DNA from: Talpa occidentalis
Lineage: Eukaryota > Chordata > Mammalia > Eulipotyphla > Talpidae
Length of the DNA: 64,000 bases
Assembly (NCBI RefSeq): GCF_014898055.3
Contig: NW_023605083.1
Coordinates: 94,265,483-94,329,482 of the forward strand
Direction: 5' to 3'
This document shows, one piece after another, positions 33,645 through 45,520 of this stretch (position 1 is the first letter of the stretch; each line of letters begins with the position of its first letter). The notes under the pieces are model-generated. The model had not been told where the DNA came from. It did no database searches and saw nothing but the letters and a program-made list of their open reading frames with translations. The position numbers and the translations under genes are program-made.

Positions 33645-34904
33645 TGCTGTCAGGGTGCTATAGCATCCAAAGGACAGTGCCCAGTACAGGACAGGTCACT
33701 GTCTGTGGGTTCTTCACCTGTACGCACAATTGCAAGATCACACAGATTCAGGGAATAACAAAAATGGGGTTTATTTAGCAAGCAGGGGCAACAAAGAATT
33801 CTTAAGGCCACAAGTGGCCAGCAACCTCACCATAGACAGTGTCCACAATGTCCAGAATGCCCAAACAAGAGGCCACTCATCCAAGATGGTACTGTCCTGT
33901 CAACGAGGACCTGCAGTGTGGCATGCCAGGGAAGCCACAGTGATGCCACAGCAGCCCACAGCAACAGTCTGAAGGTTGGGATGGACTGCGCTGGATGCTG
34001 GACCAGACAGCAGGAGAGGCAGCAGCACAGGGAAGCGGTACCAGACAACCAGGGGTGGTTAGCAGACTTCAGAGGTGACCTGGGCAGAGTGCCGATCACC
34101 CATCAACAGTGGTGACAGCGCTGGCCAGTAATTCTGGTCACCACTGGTCACCAGGAGGAGGTGGTGTCAGAAACACCGGTTTTACAGCTTTTTGTGAGCT
34201 GTTGGCCTACACCAACAACAAACCGCTCTTTGAGATACCAGGCTGGGTGTCCTTGATGCTCCCCTCTGGTGGCATCAGAGGCAGGCCCTAGGCAGGTGTG
34301 GTAGCCTCCAGCCTCTGCAAAACTTTTCAGTTTCTCTTCTTTCTTTGGAGGTCACCTGCTAGATATGTCTTTTTTATTCGGAGGGCAGAAACAGACTCAG
34401 AGCCTCTTCTTTGGAGGCCAGGAAGAGTCTGCCTGCCGGAGATTCAGAATTGCAAGCTGGCACCTGCCCTGCCTTATAACCTCTTTCAGGTTTCCTCCCC
34501 AAGACCTATAACTCTGATTGGACCGTTTTCAATCCTATGGCTGATTGGACCATTTACCAATTAGCTCACATCTCCCTGATTAGTCCATTCTAGGATCCAG
34601 GCATCAAATCCATGGGCCTCTCTACTGCCTGCAGCTGGTGATAACCACAGCGTTGGAGCTGGCTCCACGGGATACCATGCTCCTCCCTGCAGCCCTGAAC
34701 CAGGGGCTGCTTACCCCAGAGTTGCGTGGTAGGAAATCACTGCTGCCTGCCACCCATTGCTAGCCTGAGCCCACCGCCCACTGCCATTTGCACTGCCCAC
34801 AAGCATCTACTGGGGCCAAGCAGAAAACTGCCACTGCTTCTCCAACAGCTCTCACTGCTTAGGCAGCGGTGGGAAGGAGCCAGGCCTGCCCCACAGCCTG
34901 TGCT
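33645..34904 (-). mobile_element. LTR-like insertion (endogenous retrovirus relic)
   Basis: This block separates the two halves of the hAT element. On the minus strand it has LTR-style promoter order: CCAAT boxes at 34545-34549 and 34515-34519, TATA-like TTATAA at 34474-34479, then AATAAA at 34373-34378 about 100 bp downstream. A second AATAAA lies at 33770-33775 near the minus-strand 3' end. No gag, pol or env frame is visible, so it would be a solitary or composite LTR. Exact boundaries and TSD were not resolved and the family is not recognised. Confidence 0.5.
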
Positions 34905-35100
34905 GCAAGGCCCTGATTTCAAGACAACAAATCTTTTGTGGTCTTTATAAGTCTGTTGCAGCTTCAGTTCTGCCATTGAGTTATGAAAGCAGCCACATAC
35001 AATGTGTGAGCAAATGAGCATGACTGTGTTCCAGTGAAACTTTATTTATGGAAACTGAAATTTGAATTTCATATAATAGTCACAATACAAAATTTTCTTC
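34905..35100 (+). repeat. hAT-Charlie-like element, right part
   Basis: 'cttttgtggtctttataagtctgttgcagcttcagttctgcc', 'gaaagcagccacatacaat' and 'gactgtgttccagtgaaactttatttatgg' match the interior of the same hAT family as 33602-33640. The right terminal repeat is decayed. Confidence 0.7.
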
Positions 35101-35195
35101 CTACTTTTTCCCCCAACCACGTATAAATGTGAAAACCATTCTGTGTTCACAGGGATGACAAACAATCCAGACTGGTCACCTGGATGTAACCTAAG

Positions 35196-35365
35196 TCAGT
35201 GGTTTTGTGGTCCCAGGTAGACGTTCTCAGCATCACCTGGAAACTATCAGAAATATGATTTCTCAGGCCTAGTGCCCCCAGCCCAGATCTGCTGCATCAG
35301 AAACTGTGGGTAACTCTCCAGGTGGTTCTGATACATGTTCAAGTTTGAGAATCACTATTTTAGAA
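35196..35365 (+). repeat. MER5A-type hAT MITE
   Basis: Non-autonomous hAT-Charlie element: 'cagtggtt...cagcatcacctgg', 'atctgctgcatcagaaactgtggg' and an end resembling 'tttgagaatcac', giving imperfect terminal inverted repeats. Confidence 0.75.
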
Positions 35366-37626
35366 GTATCTAGAACTATGCTCCATGCACTTATTCTAAG
35401 TCAATGTTCCCCACCTGTTGTCTCTATATCTTTTTGCATCAGACAAATCAATTCATCTGACCCCCTAAGCCCCTTCTGAGAAGTCCTTTCCCAAGGCTTC
35501 TAATTGAAGCAAAAGACTCCAGGAGATTATTGGCAGGTGCCTGTGTTCTGGTCCACAGGTGTCCGATTTGACTCTTACTGGGCACATGAGGGAGAAGTGG
35601 GTGAATGCTATGTCTGTCATCGAGGCTAATCAGCTGCACCTCTGTGAGGATTTTAACTAGCTAAGTGGGTAGAAAAGCATTCCTTACTAAGGGGCACCAA
35701 AGTTAAAGCCAAAAAATGCAGAGAGAGGGGACAATACATAGCTTCCATGAGGCAGAAGATGTGAGGAGGTGAAAGCTCTGTGGGGGCAGAGGCTGAGGGT
35801 GTGCAGACACTGTGAGGGTCATGGGCAATCAGCTGAAGCTCCTGACTGCAGAGGAGGGAAGAGCAGCGAGAGCTGAGCTGTATCAACAGCCCACTGTTAG
35901 GGCAGAGATCAGAAAACACCTTCATGGATGGGGCAGTTGGGAAACCTGGGCATCAGGCTGCTTTGCCCCTGAGAACATGTCTGCCTCCTGGGAAGTCCAG
36001 GACTCCTGGTCCCATGTGAGTTCCACCGGTAGACAGGACTAGAGGGCCTGCTCCTTGGCAACAAAAAAGAGCAGAGTGAGTTCTCGGTGGTCAGAACACT
36101 CCAGCCTCACCTGTGTGGCATGTGGAGGGCTCCTCCACATACCATACACGTGTGCTTCTCTTTCAGGCTGATCATCCCTCCCTCCTCCTTGACCCTAAAT
36201 CTTACTCTTCAAGCCCTCACTTAAAGAGAATCTTCCCAACTAAGTCTTCCTCGATGCTCTTGCTTTTCCTGACTGGGCATCCTGTCATCAGCAACCTCTC
36301 CTTTCATGCTATCTTTTGAAGGTCACCCAATGCAGGTCTGCTTGAGTGATTTGAAGATTTGGGCATCTCTGTGGCCCTGCCATTCGCAGTACAGCCTTGT
36401 TCATAGTCAAAGTTTAATCAGAGTTGGGGGAAACCAGAAGAGAGCTGATTGCCCTGCTCTAATAAGACCTCTGACCCCTAAAACCTAGTCATTTTACTGA
36501 TCAGCCGACCAAGGTCCAGAGAGGTGATAGGATTTGACAGTGTTTGGCGAATAGCACTCCCGGGCGGGAAGTTCCAGACATCCCTGGTGGGTCTGTTTTC
36601 CAAGCCCCGGTCTCCTTCACACTTTTAAATCCCTTCTCCACACTTGCAGCTGAGGGGACCTGAGATCGTTTCAAGGGCTTTCAATGACCATGTGCAATTA
36701 ACTGTAGCGAAATATCTCCAGTCAATTAGTGCTGGCACATTTCCAAGGCTGTCACCAACCTGCTCTGGAGCAATCAGACTTAATTATCTTGTTGTCTTTT
36801 CCTTTTTTTAAAATGTTAATCTCATTTGTGAGGGTTTCTGTAAACAATTAGGTAAGCAGAGATTTTTAATTTGAATGAAGCAAATTTGGACAAACAGCTG
36901 TATTTTACAAACAAGTTGAAGGCTTTAAAAACCTCAGTTGAGTCCCATGATTTAGGGTTTGTATCTCCTAAAGTCACCAGAATTATTGTCCCAGGGAACA
37001 CTGCACAGCTGTAGATAGAAACTCACTTTTTTGGTCTTAGTCATCCCGGGACCCAAAAGTGAGGCTCAGGAGAGGCCTGTGGATGTTTTGTTTGGGTTCA
37101 ACCTTCTCAAACTCAATAAACTCACTGAATTAAACCAAGCAACCACTTCATAGCAGTAACTAATGGCCGCTTAGGGAGGGAGCAAAAGGCAGTATAACAT
37201 TTCACAAACTCATTCCATGGAAAGTTCGCAGGTGTTCGGAGTGAACAGCAGTTGTTCCTGCCTGTTTACCCATCCATTCTCCCTTCAGGGACAGCTTTAT
37301 TTCCTCCAGGAGTCAGTTCTCTGTTGTTTTCTGTCTTTGCCATGCAAGCGAGGCTGAGTCCTCCTCACCCAGCTCTGGATGTGGGTGGCTGGTCAACTCT
37401 GCTGCCTTGTTTGGCCTCAGTTGGGAATGGACAAAATGACCAGACTAAGAAAAGTCAATCCTGGGGCATTTTCTGGCACTTTGAGGCAAGAAAAGCTCTC
37501 TTTCTGACATGGTGCTAGGTAGCAAGGCTGGGTGTCTGGGTCTGTCAGCAGCTATGTTGCCATTTCTTGAGAAGAGTCAGCTTCATGAGGCTGAAGGAGA
37601 GCAGAAAGCAGAAGACAGAGGGCAGG
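35366..37626. other. Unique DNA; possible conserved element at 36690-36920
   Basis: No young SINE and no exon. The segment 36690-36920 is AT-rich with clustered TAATTA/CAATTA-type and 'aacaatta' motifs and has the texture of a conserved non-coding element. That cannot be shown without alignment. Confidence 0.4.
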
Positions 37627-37701
37627 AAAGGGAAAGGGAGGGAGGAAGAGGGAGAGAGGGAGGGAGAGAGAGGGAGGGAGGGAGAGAGAGAGAGAGAGAG
37701 A
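37627..37701 (+). repeat. (GGGA)n/(GA)n purine tract
   Basis: About 75 bp of nearly pure purine on this strand, grading from GGGA units to GA units. Mirror-repeat character allows triplex (H-DNA) formation. It creates a spurious Arg/Glu/Gly-rich frame (37509-37724). Confidence 0.95.
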
Positions 37702-39284
37702 TAGTGCCAGAATTATTGAGATGATAGTCTGATCAAGCTATATTCATGACTTATCTGTTATTTGGCAAACCATTCAATTTTTTCCTCCTTAATCCAATTT
37801 AAATTGCAGGTGTCACAACTCAAACAGTCATTACAAATACAGCATTTGAGGAAAATGTTTTCAAGGTTAAAAAACTGTGACTACTCAATATTTATTGTCA
37901 ACCACATGCAAGCAGTCAAAGCCCAATTTCAATTGAAGCTCCCTTGAGAGCTTGACTAATAGTCAAGGTAGGATTCGTCTTATAGAAGAAATAACTTCAT
38001 TTTACCTTTGTAACTCCCTGGCTCTGGGGTACCTGTAGCTGATTTCTTCAGACTTCTCAAGAATTTGAGCAAGGACCTCTGAGCTGCTTGCCTCTCAGGC
38101 ACTTCTCTGATAGCAAGTCTAGAGATGACCAGGCTGTACCTTGGCTGCCCAGAGTCTGCAACATGGACCTTCCCATTTATTTGCAGCAGTGCAAAGGGCA
38201 CTGGAACAGGACTTCTGGGGGTCTTGTCCCTTGCCTGCTGATGACTGGTTATGTTTGTGATCTTGGGCAGGACATGCTGCTATCCTCTGCCTCACTTTCC
38301 CACTGGCAAGGTGGCAAGGCTAGCTCTGGCATGACTTCTAGGGGTGCAATCTGTGATGCCACTGGATTCCTGCATGAGCCCTTTTCAAAGTCCTCCTTTG
38401 AGTCTCTGTTGCTCTTGCCAGTTGCAGCCTCTTCCCTGAATGGGCTCACACTCCTGACTCAAATGAGGTCTCAAATAGCCTCCCACTTCAGCCAAAGTTC
38501 TGCAGAGTTCCTGCCATTCCCCTACCTGACCTGGCCTCAATTCCAGTCTCCTCTGTACCTGTTTAATTATTGTCTTTGTACTTGTTTCCCTCAGTCCATG
38601 ACACCACTTAGAAAGAGAAATGCATGCAGAATTGCTGCTAGGATCGGGATCTGGTTCCAAGAGGCTCTGAGAGAGACATGAGCCAAGAGGGAGGTTGGTG
38701 TTGGCATGTGTTCCCAGGCTCTGGGAAAGTGCACTGGGGGTGGGGGGAACTGGATAGAAGGTTCTGTACCTGTTACTAATGACATTCATCACACAATTGA
38801 GAAGTGAGCAAGAAAAGAAATCTTTGGTGTGAATTTTCAGAAAAACAAGAGAAGAACAAGTCACAGGACTCATCCTGGGCTAAGGCAGCCTGTCCTTCAT
38901 TAGGGGAGAGCTGAACTTTAAGGGTTCATAAGCGTCCCTCAGGGCTGAGGAAGATGTCATGCTCTTAGTGGACTGGACTCTGGGCATCTGTCAGTCCCAC
39001 TTTATGTGGCACAGCTGGCCCTCCTGGCTCTGTGCCTTGTTCTGAGCTCCTGGATCCTGTCCAGCACACTATGAGATCAATAAACATTTAAATGTCATGC
39101 TTCCAGGAGCCATCCATCATAGTAAATGTTGTTGCTCAATAAATGGTCACAGGTGTGTAACAAAATATCCCCTCCAGAAGACCCTCCGGCCACCACATAC
39201 TCTCTTGACCCTCTCATTGGGATCATCATGGGGTCTCTCCTTGCTCCACATTTAGCAGGAAAGGATGGGCCTGCTTCTGAACTT
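37702..39284. other. Mostly unique DNA; faint MIR/L2 traces
   Basis: A MIR-like core is faintly visible near 38240-38315 ('gtgatcttgggcagg...cctcactttcccac'), with L2-like sequence near 38440-38600. The longest window frame (38088-38681 plus, 197 residues) overlaps both traces and a 162-residue antisense frame. It shows no domain and I treat it as non-coding. Confidence 0.45.
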
Positions 39285-39297
39285 AAAGCACAGGGTG

Positions 39298-39577
39298 GGG
39301 CCTCCCCGGTGGTGCAGCGGTTGAGCGCTGGGTTGCGAAGCTGTGCGCAGCCTCTGCAGCGCCGGTTCAATCCCCGGCTGCTCCCCGGCCACTGGAGGAG
39401 GGTCCCGCATGGTGCGCAGACCTCTCCTGCCGCCCGCTGCTCCCCTCAGCAGTGTCCTTCGGTCCTTCTGCCTGCTCTGCTCCCCGCTCTGGCTCTGGTG
39501 AATTCTCTCACCCTCCCGCGCTTCTGACTGTACCCAGTGCTTGTATAAATAAATAAATACATCTTTAAAAAAAAAAA
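39298..39577 (+). mobile_element. tRNA-derived SINE (GTTGAGCGCTGGGTTGCGAAG type)
   Basis: Full-length CpG-rich copy with a perfect 13-bp duplication, AAAGCACAGGGTG, at 39285-39297 and 39578-39590. A box TGGTGCAGCGG at 39310-39320 and B box GGTTCAATCCC at 39364-39374 are at tRNA-like spacing. The tail carries AATAAATAC then ATCTTT and poly(A). The overlapping 110-133-residue frames on both strands are SINE artefacts. Confidence 0.96.
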
Positions 39578-39590
39578 AAAGCACAGGGTG

Positions 39591-39849
39591 CTCTTTTCCC
39601 TGGAGATCCTGGCACCCAGAAGCTGGCTTCCTAACCCCCTTTTCTTTACAGTCATCATTACTGCTATTTGCTGAACATTTTTTGTTCTTCCACTTCTAGA
39701 GCAGGTAAGAATGGCACTTTCTGGTCTGCCTGTGGTTGGATGCATCCAAATGATTAGTTCTGAGGAATAGCCTATGAATGGAGACACGTGTCTCTTTTGT
39801 ACCATTGTATTTAATTGTTGATACAGACCCTCTCTGGATGCACTTTCCT
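39591..39849. other. Unique DNA, nothing recognised
   Basis: No exon or repeat supported. Confidence 0.35.
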
Positions 39850-40055
39850 TTCCTTCTGATATGTTGGCCCAGAATGTCTCCTCCGGCAGCCTGAGACCTT
39901 GAATGATTATAATGAGCTGAGCCCTCTGCTATCTTCAGTGGACATGCAGCAAGAGCAAGAAATGCACTTTTCATTGTTTGAACTAAATGAAATATGGAGG
40001 GTCATTTGTTACTGTAGCTTAACCCAACCTATTCTGACTGACACAGTTTCCAAAT
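39850..40055 (+). repeat. MLT/MaLR-like LTR 3' end
   Basis: 'gacatgcagcaagagcaagaaatgcacttttcattg', then 'tttgttactgtagcttaacccaacctattctgactgacaca', resembles the 3' terminus of ancient MaLR/ERVL LTRs. Family assignment is tentative. Confidence 0.5.
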
Positions 40056-40530
40056 TGCTGCACTATTGAGATATATGAGTATACACTACCTCTTCCTCCT
40101 CTTACCTGCCTGGGACATCTAAAAGAACTCTATAAAATTGGAAGCAGGAATAAAAGCTGCCCTTTGAGTCGGAGAGTCTCAGAATGTTGTTTTTGCAGTG
40201 CTGGAGAGATTTCTGGTTATGTCTCCAGGAGAGTCTGTCACATAAAGAAAGGAAGCCTCTTCCAATACCCACTGGTGGTGTCTTCTGCAGCGGAGCACAC
40301 TGAGGGGAGTATCTGTCCTTAGAGTGGAAAACACAGAGGAAGCTGTCAGTGTTGTCTCAGGACACAAGTGGAGGTCTGGTGTTTCATTTTCTTATTCCGG
40401 AAACATGTTTAGAAAAGGTGTCAGGTGTGGGAAAGTGACATCCAGTGGGGCTGCATCTATGGAATTGGCCTGGAGAATTTGAACAAGGAACAAGGTCGCC
40501 CCATGTTCTTCCAGAGTAGTTTCAGTCCCC

Positions 40531-40785
40531 AGTTGTCACCTGCTGGGAGTTCAGGAAAACTGCACCTCCGTTTACGCATTTTCTGAATCACCTCCCTCCT
40601 CCTCTACCTGTCTGTACCTGCCTACCTGTGTGGTTCTTAAGCAATGTTACCTACTGTGTAGCTTCTGGATAGACAAGATAGCACAAAAAAATTCCTATTT
40701 TCAGTTAGATTACTTCTATTTTCAGTTAGATTAGTGTTTTCTAGGGCATATAGCTCTCCCTCCAGGCCTACGAGCAGTGGCTATA
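40531..40785 (+). repeat. Local direct duplication, copy 1
   Basis: About 255 bp, roughly 90% similar to 41362-41617 at a period of about 831 bp. It shares 'tacctgcctacctgtgtgg', 'gtagcttctggatagacaag' and 'gggcatatagctctccct'. Copy 1 has an internal 18-bp repetition of 'ctattttcagttagatta' (about 40697-40732) and lacks 7 bp near its end. Not a repeat family I recognise. Confidence 0.9.
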
Positions 40786-41361
40786 CCCTAGCCTCTGCTG
40801 GCAGTTGGGAGACAGAGACTGGGCCATCTGCGGGAGAGAAGTAGGCTTGTGTGACTGGATACAGGTGGGGACAATGAGGAAGCAAGGCATCACCCCATGT
40901 CTGGGGGAGCAAGGCTGCTAGGGTGCCACTCCAAGACTCAAGGGGAAGAAAAGTGCAGATAAATAGCAGGGACTGTCCTTTCTCTGGTTCCAACCCTGGC
41001 CCCTGGCTGGTAATGTCTTTTGGGAGAAAAAGGTGGCTCCTTCTCCCCAGCATGAGGAGCATCAGGACTGGCAGTTCTGTTTTGGGATCACTCTAAAGGT
41101 GCACTGCATGGACAAGGGAGACAGACCCCTGACTTTGGGGTTGAAGAAGCAGGGCATCACCCATGTCTGCTCTGGCTTCAAACAACTGCTTTTCAAAAGT
41201 GCCTTCTTTACCGTTGCTGACTTCTCAAGCTGCTTTCCCAGCGGGGCTGCAGGCTGTGCCTTTCAGAGCTCAATGCCAAAGCGAGCGGGAGAAGGGAGGA
41301 AGGACAGCTTGTCCTTGGAGGAGCATGTTTAGGTCAAGGACAAAACTATCCTTCTGGCAAG
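40786..41361. other. Spacer between the duplicated copies
   Basis: Unique-looking, GC-moderate sequence between the two copies. A weaker internal echo is present ('aagcaaggcatcaccccatgtctg' near 40883 and 'aagcagggcatcacccatgtctg' near 41147). No exon is supported; the 99-residue frame at 41033-41332 lacks a domain. Confidence 0.5.
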
Positions 41362-41617
41362 AGTTGTCATCTGCTGGGAGTTCAGGAAAGCTGCACCTCT
41401 GTTTAGGTACTTTCTGAGTCACCTCCCTCCTCTATCTGTCCGTACCTGCCTACCTGTGTGGTTCTTAAGCAATGTTGCCTACTGTGTAGCTTCTGGATAG
41501 ACAAGATAGCACAGAAAATATATTTCTATTTTCAGTTAGATTGGTTCTGAAGGACCAAGTGTTCTCTAGGGCATATAGCTCTCCCTACAGGCCTACTTCC
41601 CACGAGCAGTGGCTATA
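41362..41617 (+). repeat. Local direct duplication, copy 2
   Basis: Partner of 40531-40785. The alignment begins at 'agttgtcatctgctgggagttcagg' and ends at 'gagcagtggctata', with small indels and scattered substitutions, so the duplication is not recent. Confidence 0.9.
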
Positions 41618-42335
41618 TGGACCAGTCGTCACGGACTACTCACTTCTCTGGCACCAGGAGATCTGGGTTCACTCAGTTTGGATTCTGGGCCACTTGGAAT
41701 TCTTTGCAGGCTCCCCAGAGTTAACACTCACATCCCAGCAGTGTCACTTTTCATTCTTTTTTATGACAATACCTTTCATTTGCAGAACTCTTTATACTTT
41801 CACATTTCTTATTGTATTCACTTCTCACAGGCCTTTCAAAAACTGCAAAGTGAATTTCCATAGTGCACATACAGAGTTTGCAGTTCCTTTCCACCACCAG
41901 GAAAACCAAAACCATTTACACAAACATTCAGTTAAGAACAGAATGGGTTTTGTAAACACAATAGAGTCATATTTTTATTCTTTTTCAACTCCTCTTTCTT
42001 CTGCTGATTTTCCATAATGCATTTTACCCTTTCAAAATATCCTTCTGATTATATTATATACTTTCCTACTTTAGGATTTCTGTGGTCTCAGGAAGTATTT
42101 ATGCTCAATATCCTTATTCTTTATTCTTTTTTTGCCCTCTTTTCTTTCAACTAGGCACTATAAATTCTTTTTTTTTTTTTTTTAATTGCAGCTTTCTTTC
42201 TTTCTCTCTACTCTGCCTTCCCAATTTGCTCCAAAACTCATGGAACATTTTCATATGGTCATTGTTTTCCTATGTATTTCCCTTGGGTCCCAAAGGTGTT
42301 TCCTTCCTTAATCTTCTTAAAAATAGGCCAAGCTA
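41618..42335. other. Unique DNA, nothing recognised
   Basis: The 158-residue plus frame (41541-42017) begins in the duplicated segment and shows no domain. A T-run lies at about 42168-42183. Confidence 0.4.
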
Positions 42336-43475
42336 TTCATCCATTCAGTCAAGTAGTCAACAAATATTTATTGAGCACCTACTATGTGCTAGACACTTGT
42401 ACCAGGCCCTGAAGATACCTACCTCAGTGAGTGAGGCAGGCTTATAAGCCCTGTCTTCATGATCTTATATTTTTATAGGTGAGACTAATGGAGATTTAGA
42501 TGATTAAAAATAATCCTGTCAGAGTGATACATGCTCTGAAGAAACATGAAACAAAGCAAGGCTATAGCATGATGGGGCTGGGAATTAAAAAAAAAAAAGT
42601 AACAGAGGCCCCTTCGAGGAAGTGAGGTTGAAGTGGACACTCAAGTAAAACAATGGAGACTGCTGTGCTCTCCAGGAAGAAGAGGGCCCATGTGTGAAAA
42701 CCCTCAGGTGAACACCTAAAGTAGTGCAAGGGGGTGAGTGTGGCTGAGCTTGGTGAGTGATGGGGAGCAGGGAAGGAGGTAAGGGTGGAGGGTGGGGTGA
42801 TGAGCTGATGGCCTTTTAGGTCACAATCTGACTTTGGATTTGACTGAAGTAGGATGAAACCCACTAGAGAGTGAAGAATCAGGAGTGACATGATTTGATT
42901 CATGTTTTATATGGATCACTCTGACTTCTGGGTGATGAATTGAGAGCATGAAGGAGCAACAGGGGATCTTTGAGGAGGATATTGCAGAAGTCCAAAAAAG
43001 GTAACAGTTTATAGGACAGCTTGGTACTGGTGGAGTTCTGGTGAGAAGTCTTGGGTTCAAGATGCACAATTGTATGGGTGAGGGTGGCAGGACATTCAGG
43101 CTTCAGCGTTAAACATATTAGGCTCAACATAAAAATGAAGATGTGAGAAGAAAGTATCTGCAGAACTAAGGGAGACATTGAGGCTGGAAATCTGTACCAT
43201 CGAATCATCAGGGTATAGGTATTGTTTAAAACCAAAGGACTAGATGAGGTCACCAGAGGGTAAGTGAAGAAAAGATATCCAAGGACTTAGCCCTTGGGGA
43301 ACTTCAAATTTTAAAGGTTAAGAAGAAATATGAGAATTGGCAGAGAATATTTAGAAGAATCATTCAGTAACATAGGAGAAAACCAGTAGAGTAATGACTC
43401 CTAGAAGCCAAGTGAGGAAAATATTTCAGGAAGGAGGGCATGATTAAAGAGGTCAACTCTTTATATCTTATGACA
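42336..43475 (-). mobile_element. L2 LINE, 1.1 kb, antisense
   Basis: It starts with the reverse of the L2 3' end ('tcaacaaatatttattgagcacctactatgtgc'). It then runs through the antisense ORF2 C-terminus ('ggagtgacatgatttgattcatg', 'atggatcactctgact') into the reverse-transcriptase domain. The degenerate equivalent of the GVPQGSVLGP motif is readable on the minus strand near 43275-43310. The 117-residue minus frame at 42900-43253 is a surviving stretch of L2 ORF2, not a host gene. Confidence 0.82.
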
Positions 43476-44039
43476 CCACAAATCTCTCATCCACATCACC
43501 ACATAGGGTTTGCTTTCCTGTGGTGGCCTGAGTGGAATCTTTAATGTCCTTAGAAGTGAGACAGACACCCAAGAAACCAGAGACCTGGTTTTCTTTTACT
43601 TGGCTAGGCCATCTTTTGAAAGCAAGAGAACAATGATGTGGTTAATAGGCTAGAAAGATTAACATAAGCAGGCATCTATACCTTCCCAGAGCATTGGGGG
43701 CTGGCCTTCACACCATCACAGCCTAAGTTGTAGCTGAACAGAATGAGGGACTCCTTTAGGTTAGCTAGAAATTCCTAGGAATTTTCAAGGAAATACCTCA
43801 CCAAGTCAATCCCCATTTTCTTACCTTTAATCAGTGACCTGAGAAGGGAGATGCAGTTCAATGTCTATTGTAGAGATAGAATCTGCAAAGAAAAGGCCAA
43901 AATGTGGCTCATGAGGGCTCCCTTTCTCATTATGACTACAACTGACTTGCTTACTTTGAACCTCTAAATAGAAATCATATGACAGGAAAGACGAATCATC
44001 GGGTATTGGTGTCATACCCATATTATCTATCTCTAAGTT
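43476..44039. other. Unique DNA, nothing recognised
   Basis: No exon or repeat could be supported. Confidence 0.4.
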
Positions 44040-44635
44040 GTGCCACCATCCACCCTGTGCCTGGAACCAGAAACTCAGGAAGCTCATTTACCCTCTCCTC
44101 TCACCCTGAATCTAGCACCAAACCCTGCCAGTTTTACCTCCAAAATATCCTGATCCCATCTTTCCATCTCTCCTGCTATCCTCGGTATCCAAACCACTAT
44201 CATTCTGGGTTGGACTCCCAGTTAGTCTCACCACATCTCCTCCAAGCTCTCCAATCTCTTCTTCACACTGCAAAGTAATCCCTCCCCCCTCTGCTTAGGA
44301 ACATTCAATGGTTCTCGACAGATCTTGTGATGAAGACCAGACTCCACAGCATGACTCCCTCCCCCCGCCTCACTCTGATCTCCACTCAAGCATCCTGCTC
44401 ATTGAAAACCTTCTTTGATAATTCTGCTCCCTGTGGACTCCTTTGTTATCTGTTCTCAAAGAACCACAATCTTTCCCTTCATAGCACTTACTTCAATTTG
44501 TAATTATAAACCCCATACAGGTGATTTGATTCATATCTATCCTCAACACTGCATGGTAAGCCACATGACCTATTTTTGCTTCCCACTGTATCTCCAGTCC
44601 TAACTCAATGGCTTCCACATGAAAGAATGAATGAC
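44040..44635 (+). repeat. L2 LINE, 3' 600 bp, sense
   Basis: Sense L2 coding and UTR relics: 'catcctgctcattgaaaaccttctttgat', 'cccttcatagcacttacttcaatttgtaattata' and 'ccactgtatctccagtcctaactcaatggc...gaatgaatga' at the 3' end. Confidence 0.68.
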
Positions 44636-45374
44636 AGTGTGAAAGATGCTGTGCAGTCCAATGAGCTTATTCAGAGAGGAGACAAGGCATAAGTAGTTGT
44701 CACTCAGGGGCCCATGACCATGTGCCCTGACCATGAACATCAGTTGGTTTTGCTTTCCTCCCGAAGTGCTTCTGCAGGGCCCCATCCAGGGTCCTGACTA
44801 TCCAATAACTGCACCTGTTGATGCTAACTCTATTTTGATCTTCATCCCCATCATCACAAATTTTAGCCTCTTTCTGTATCTCCCAAAACCCACACTCCTA
44901 CCAGCCACATTATAAGTTTCAGTAAAATATGGGGTTCAAGTAGAGGAGTCGCCTTGCAGATAATCCTGTCTTTGTTTTTCCCTATTTCTGTCCTTTGACT
45001 TTTCCTGGGTCATCCTTACACATTTCCTGTAGTCAAATAACTCCAAATTCTCCCTTTGTTTATATAACAACCTTCCCTTTTCTGCTGCCACCTGACTCTC
45101 AGACTTGAGGGACGTCTCTGTTTCTATCCCCAAACTTGCACACAGCAGCCCACAGTTTGAGAAAAAAAAATGTCTTGCCCTTAGAATGATGTGAACTCCT
45201 TGAACAACATTAAAGATTATATAGGAGAAAATATCCTACCCCTCCACTCAGACATAAAGACCACCAGCAATCCAGGGGTGGTATAATCTAGAATGCTTTA
45301 ATAAAAATCATGCAATAGCTAGTGCTTAGCCATTTCTAGGACATCATCCTGTGACTTTAATGAAAACATGAGCC
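44636..45374. other. Unique DNA, nothing recognised
   Basis: No exon or repeat could be supported. Confidence 0.35.
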
Positions 45375-45520
45375 ATTATTAAAACCAGCTGGGAAGTTTT
45401 TAAAACTAATGCAGCACAGGCCTCATCACTGGTGATTCTGGTCCGGTTGGTTTGGATGGGCCCAGAAGTGGCTGTGTAAAACTCTGTGAGTGATTTCAAT
45501 GTGCAGCCAGAGCTGAGTAC
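45375..45520 (+). repeat. MER5-like hAT MITE (decayed)
   Basis: 'aaaaccagctgggaagtttttaaaactaatgcag', 'cactggtgattctggtccggttgg' and 'gatgggcccagaa' follow the internal order of MER5/Charlie MITEs. Confidence 0.55.

Noticed and set aside
38088..38681. 197-residue plus-strand ORF, among the longest in the window, with a 162-residue antisense ORF
   Set aside because: Composition is unremarkable and no domain is visible. It overlaps faint MIR and L2 sequence and is open on both strands, as expected by chance in moderate-GC DNA.
41541..42017. 158-residue plus-strand ORF
   Set aside because: Begins inside the local duplicated segment. No domain, no homolog I recognise, and no paired exon structure.
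42900..43253. 117-residue minus-strand ORF
   Set aside because: A surviving stretch of antisense L2 ORF2 downstream of the RT motifs, not a host gene.
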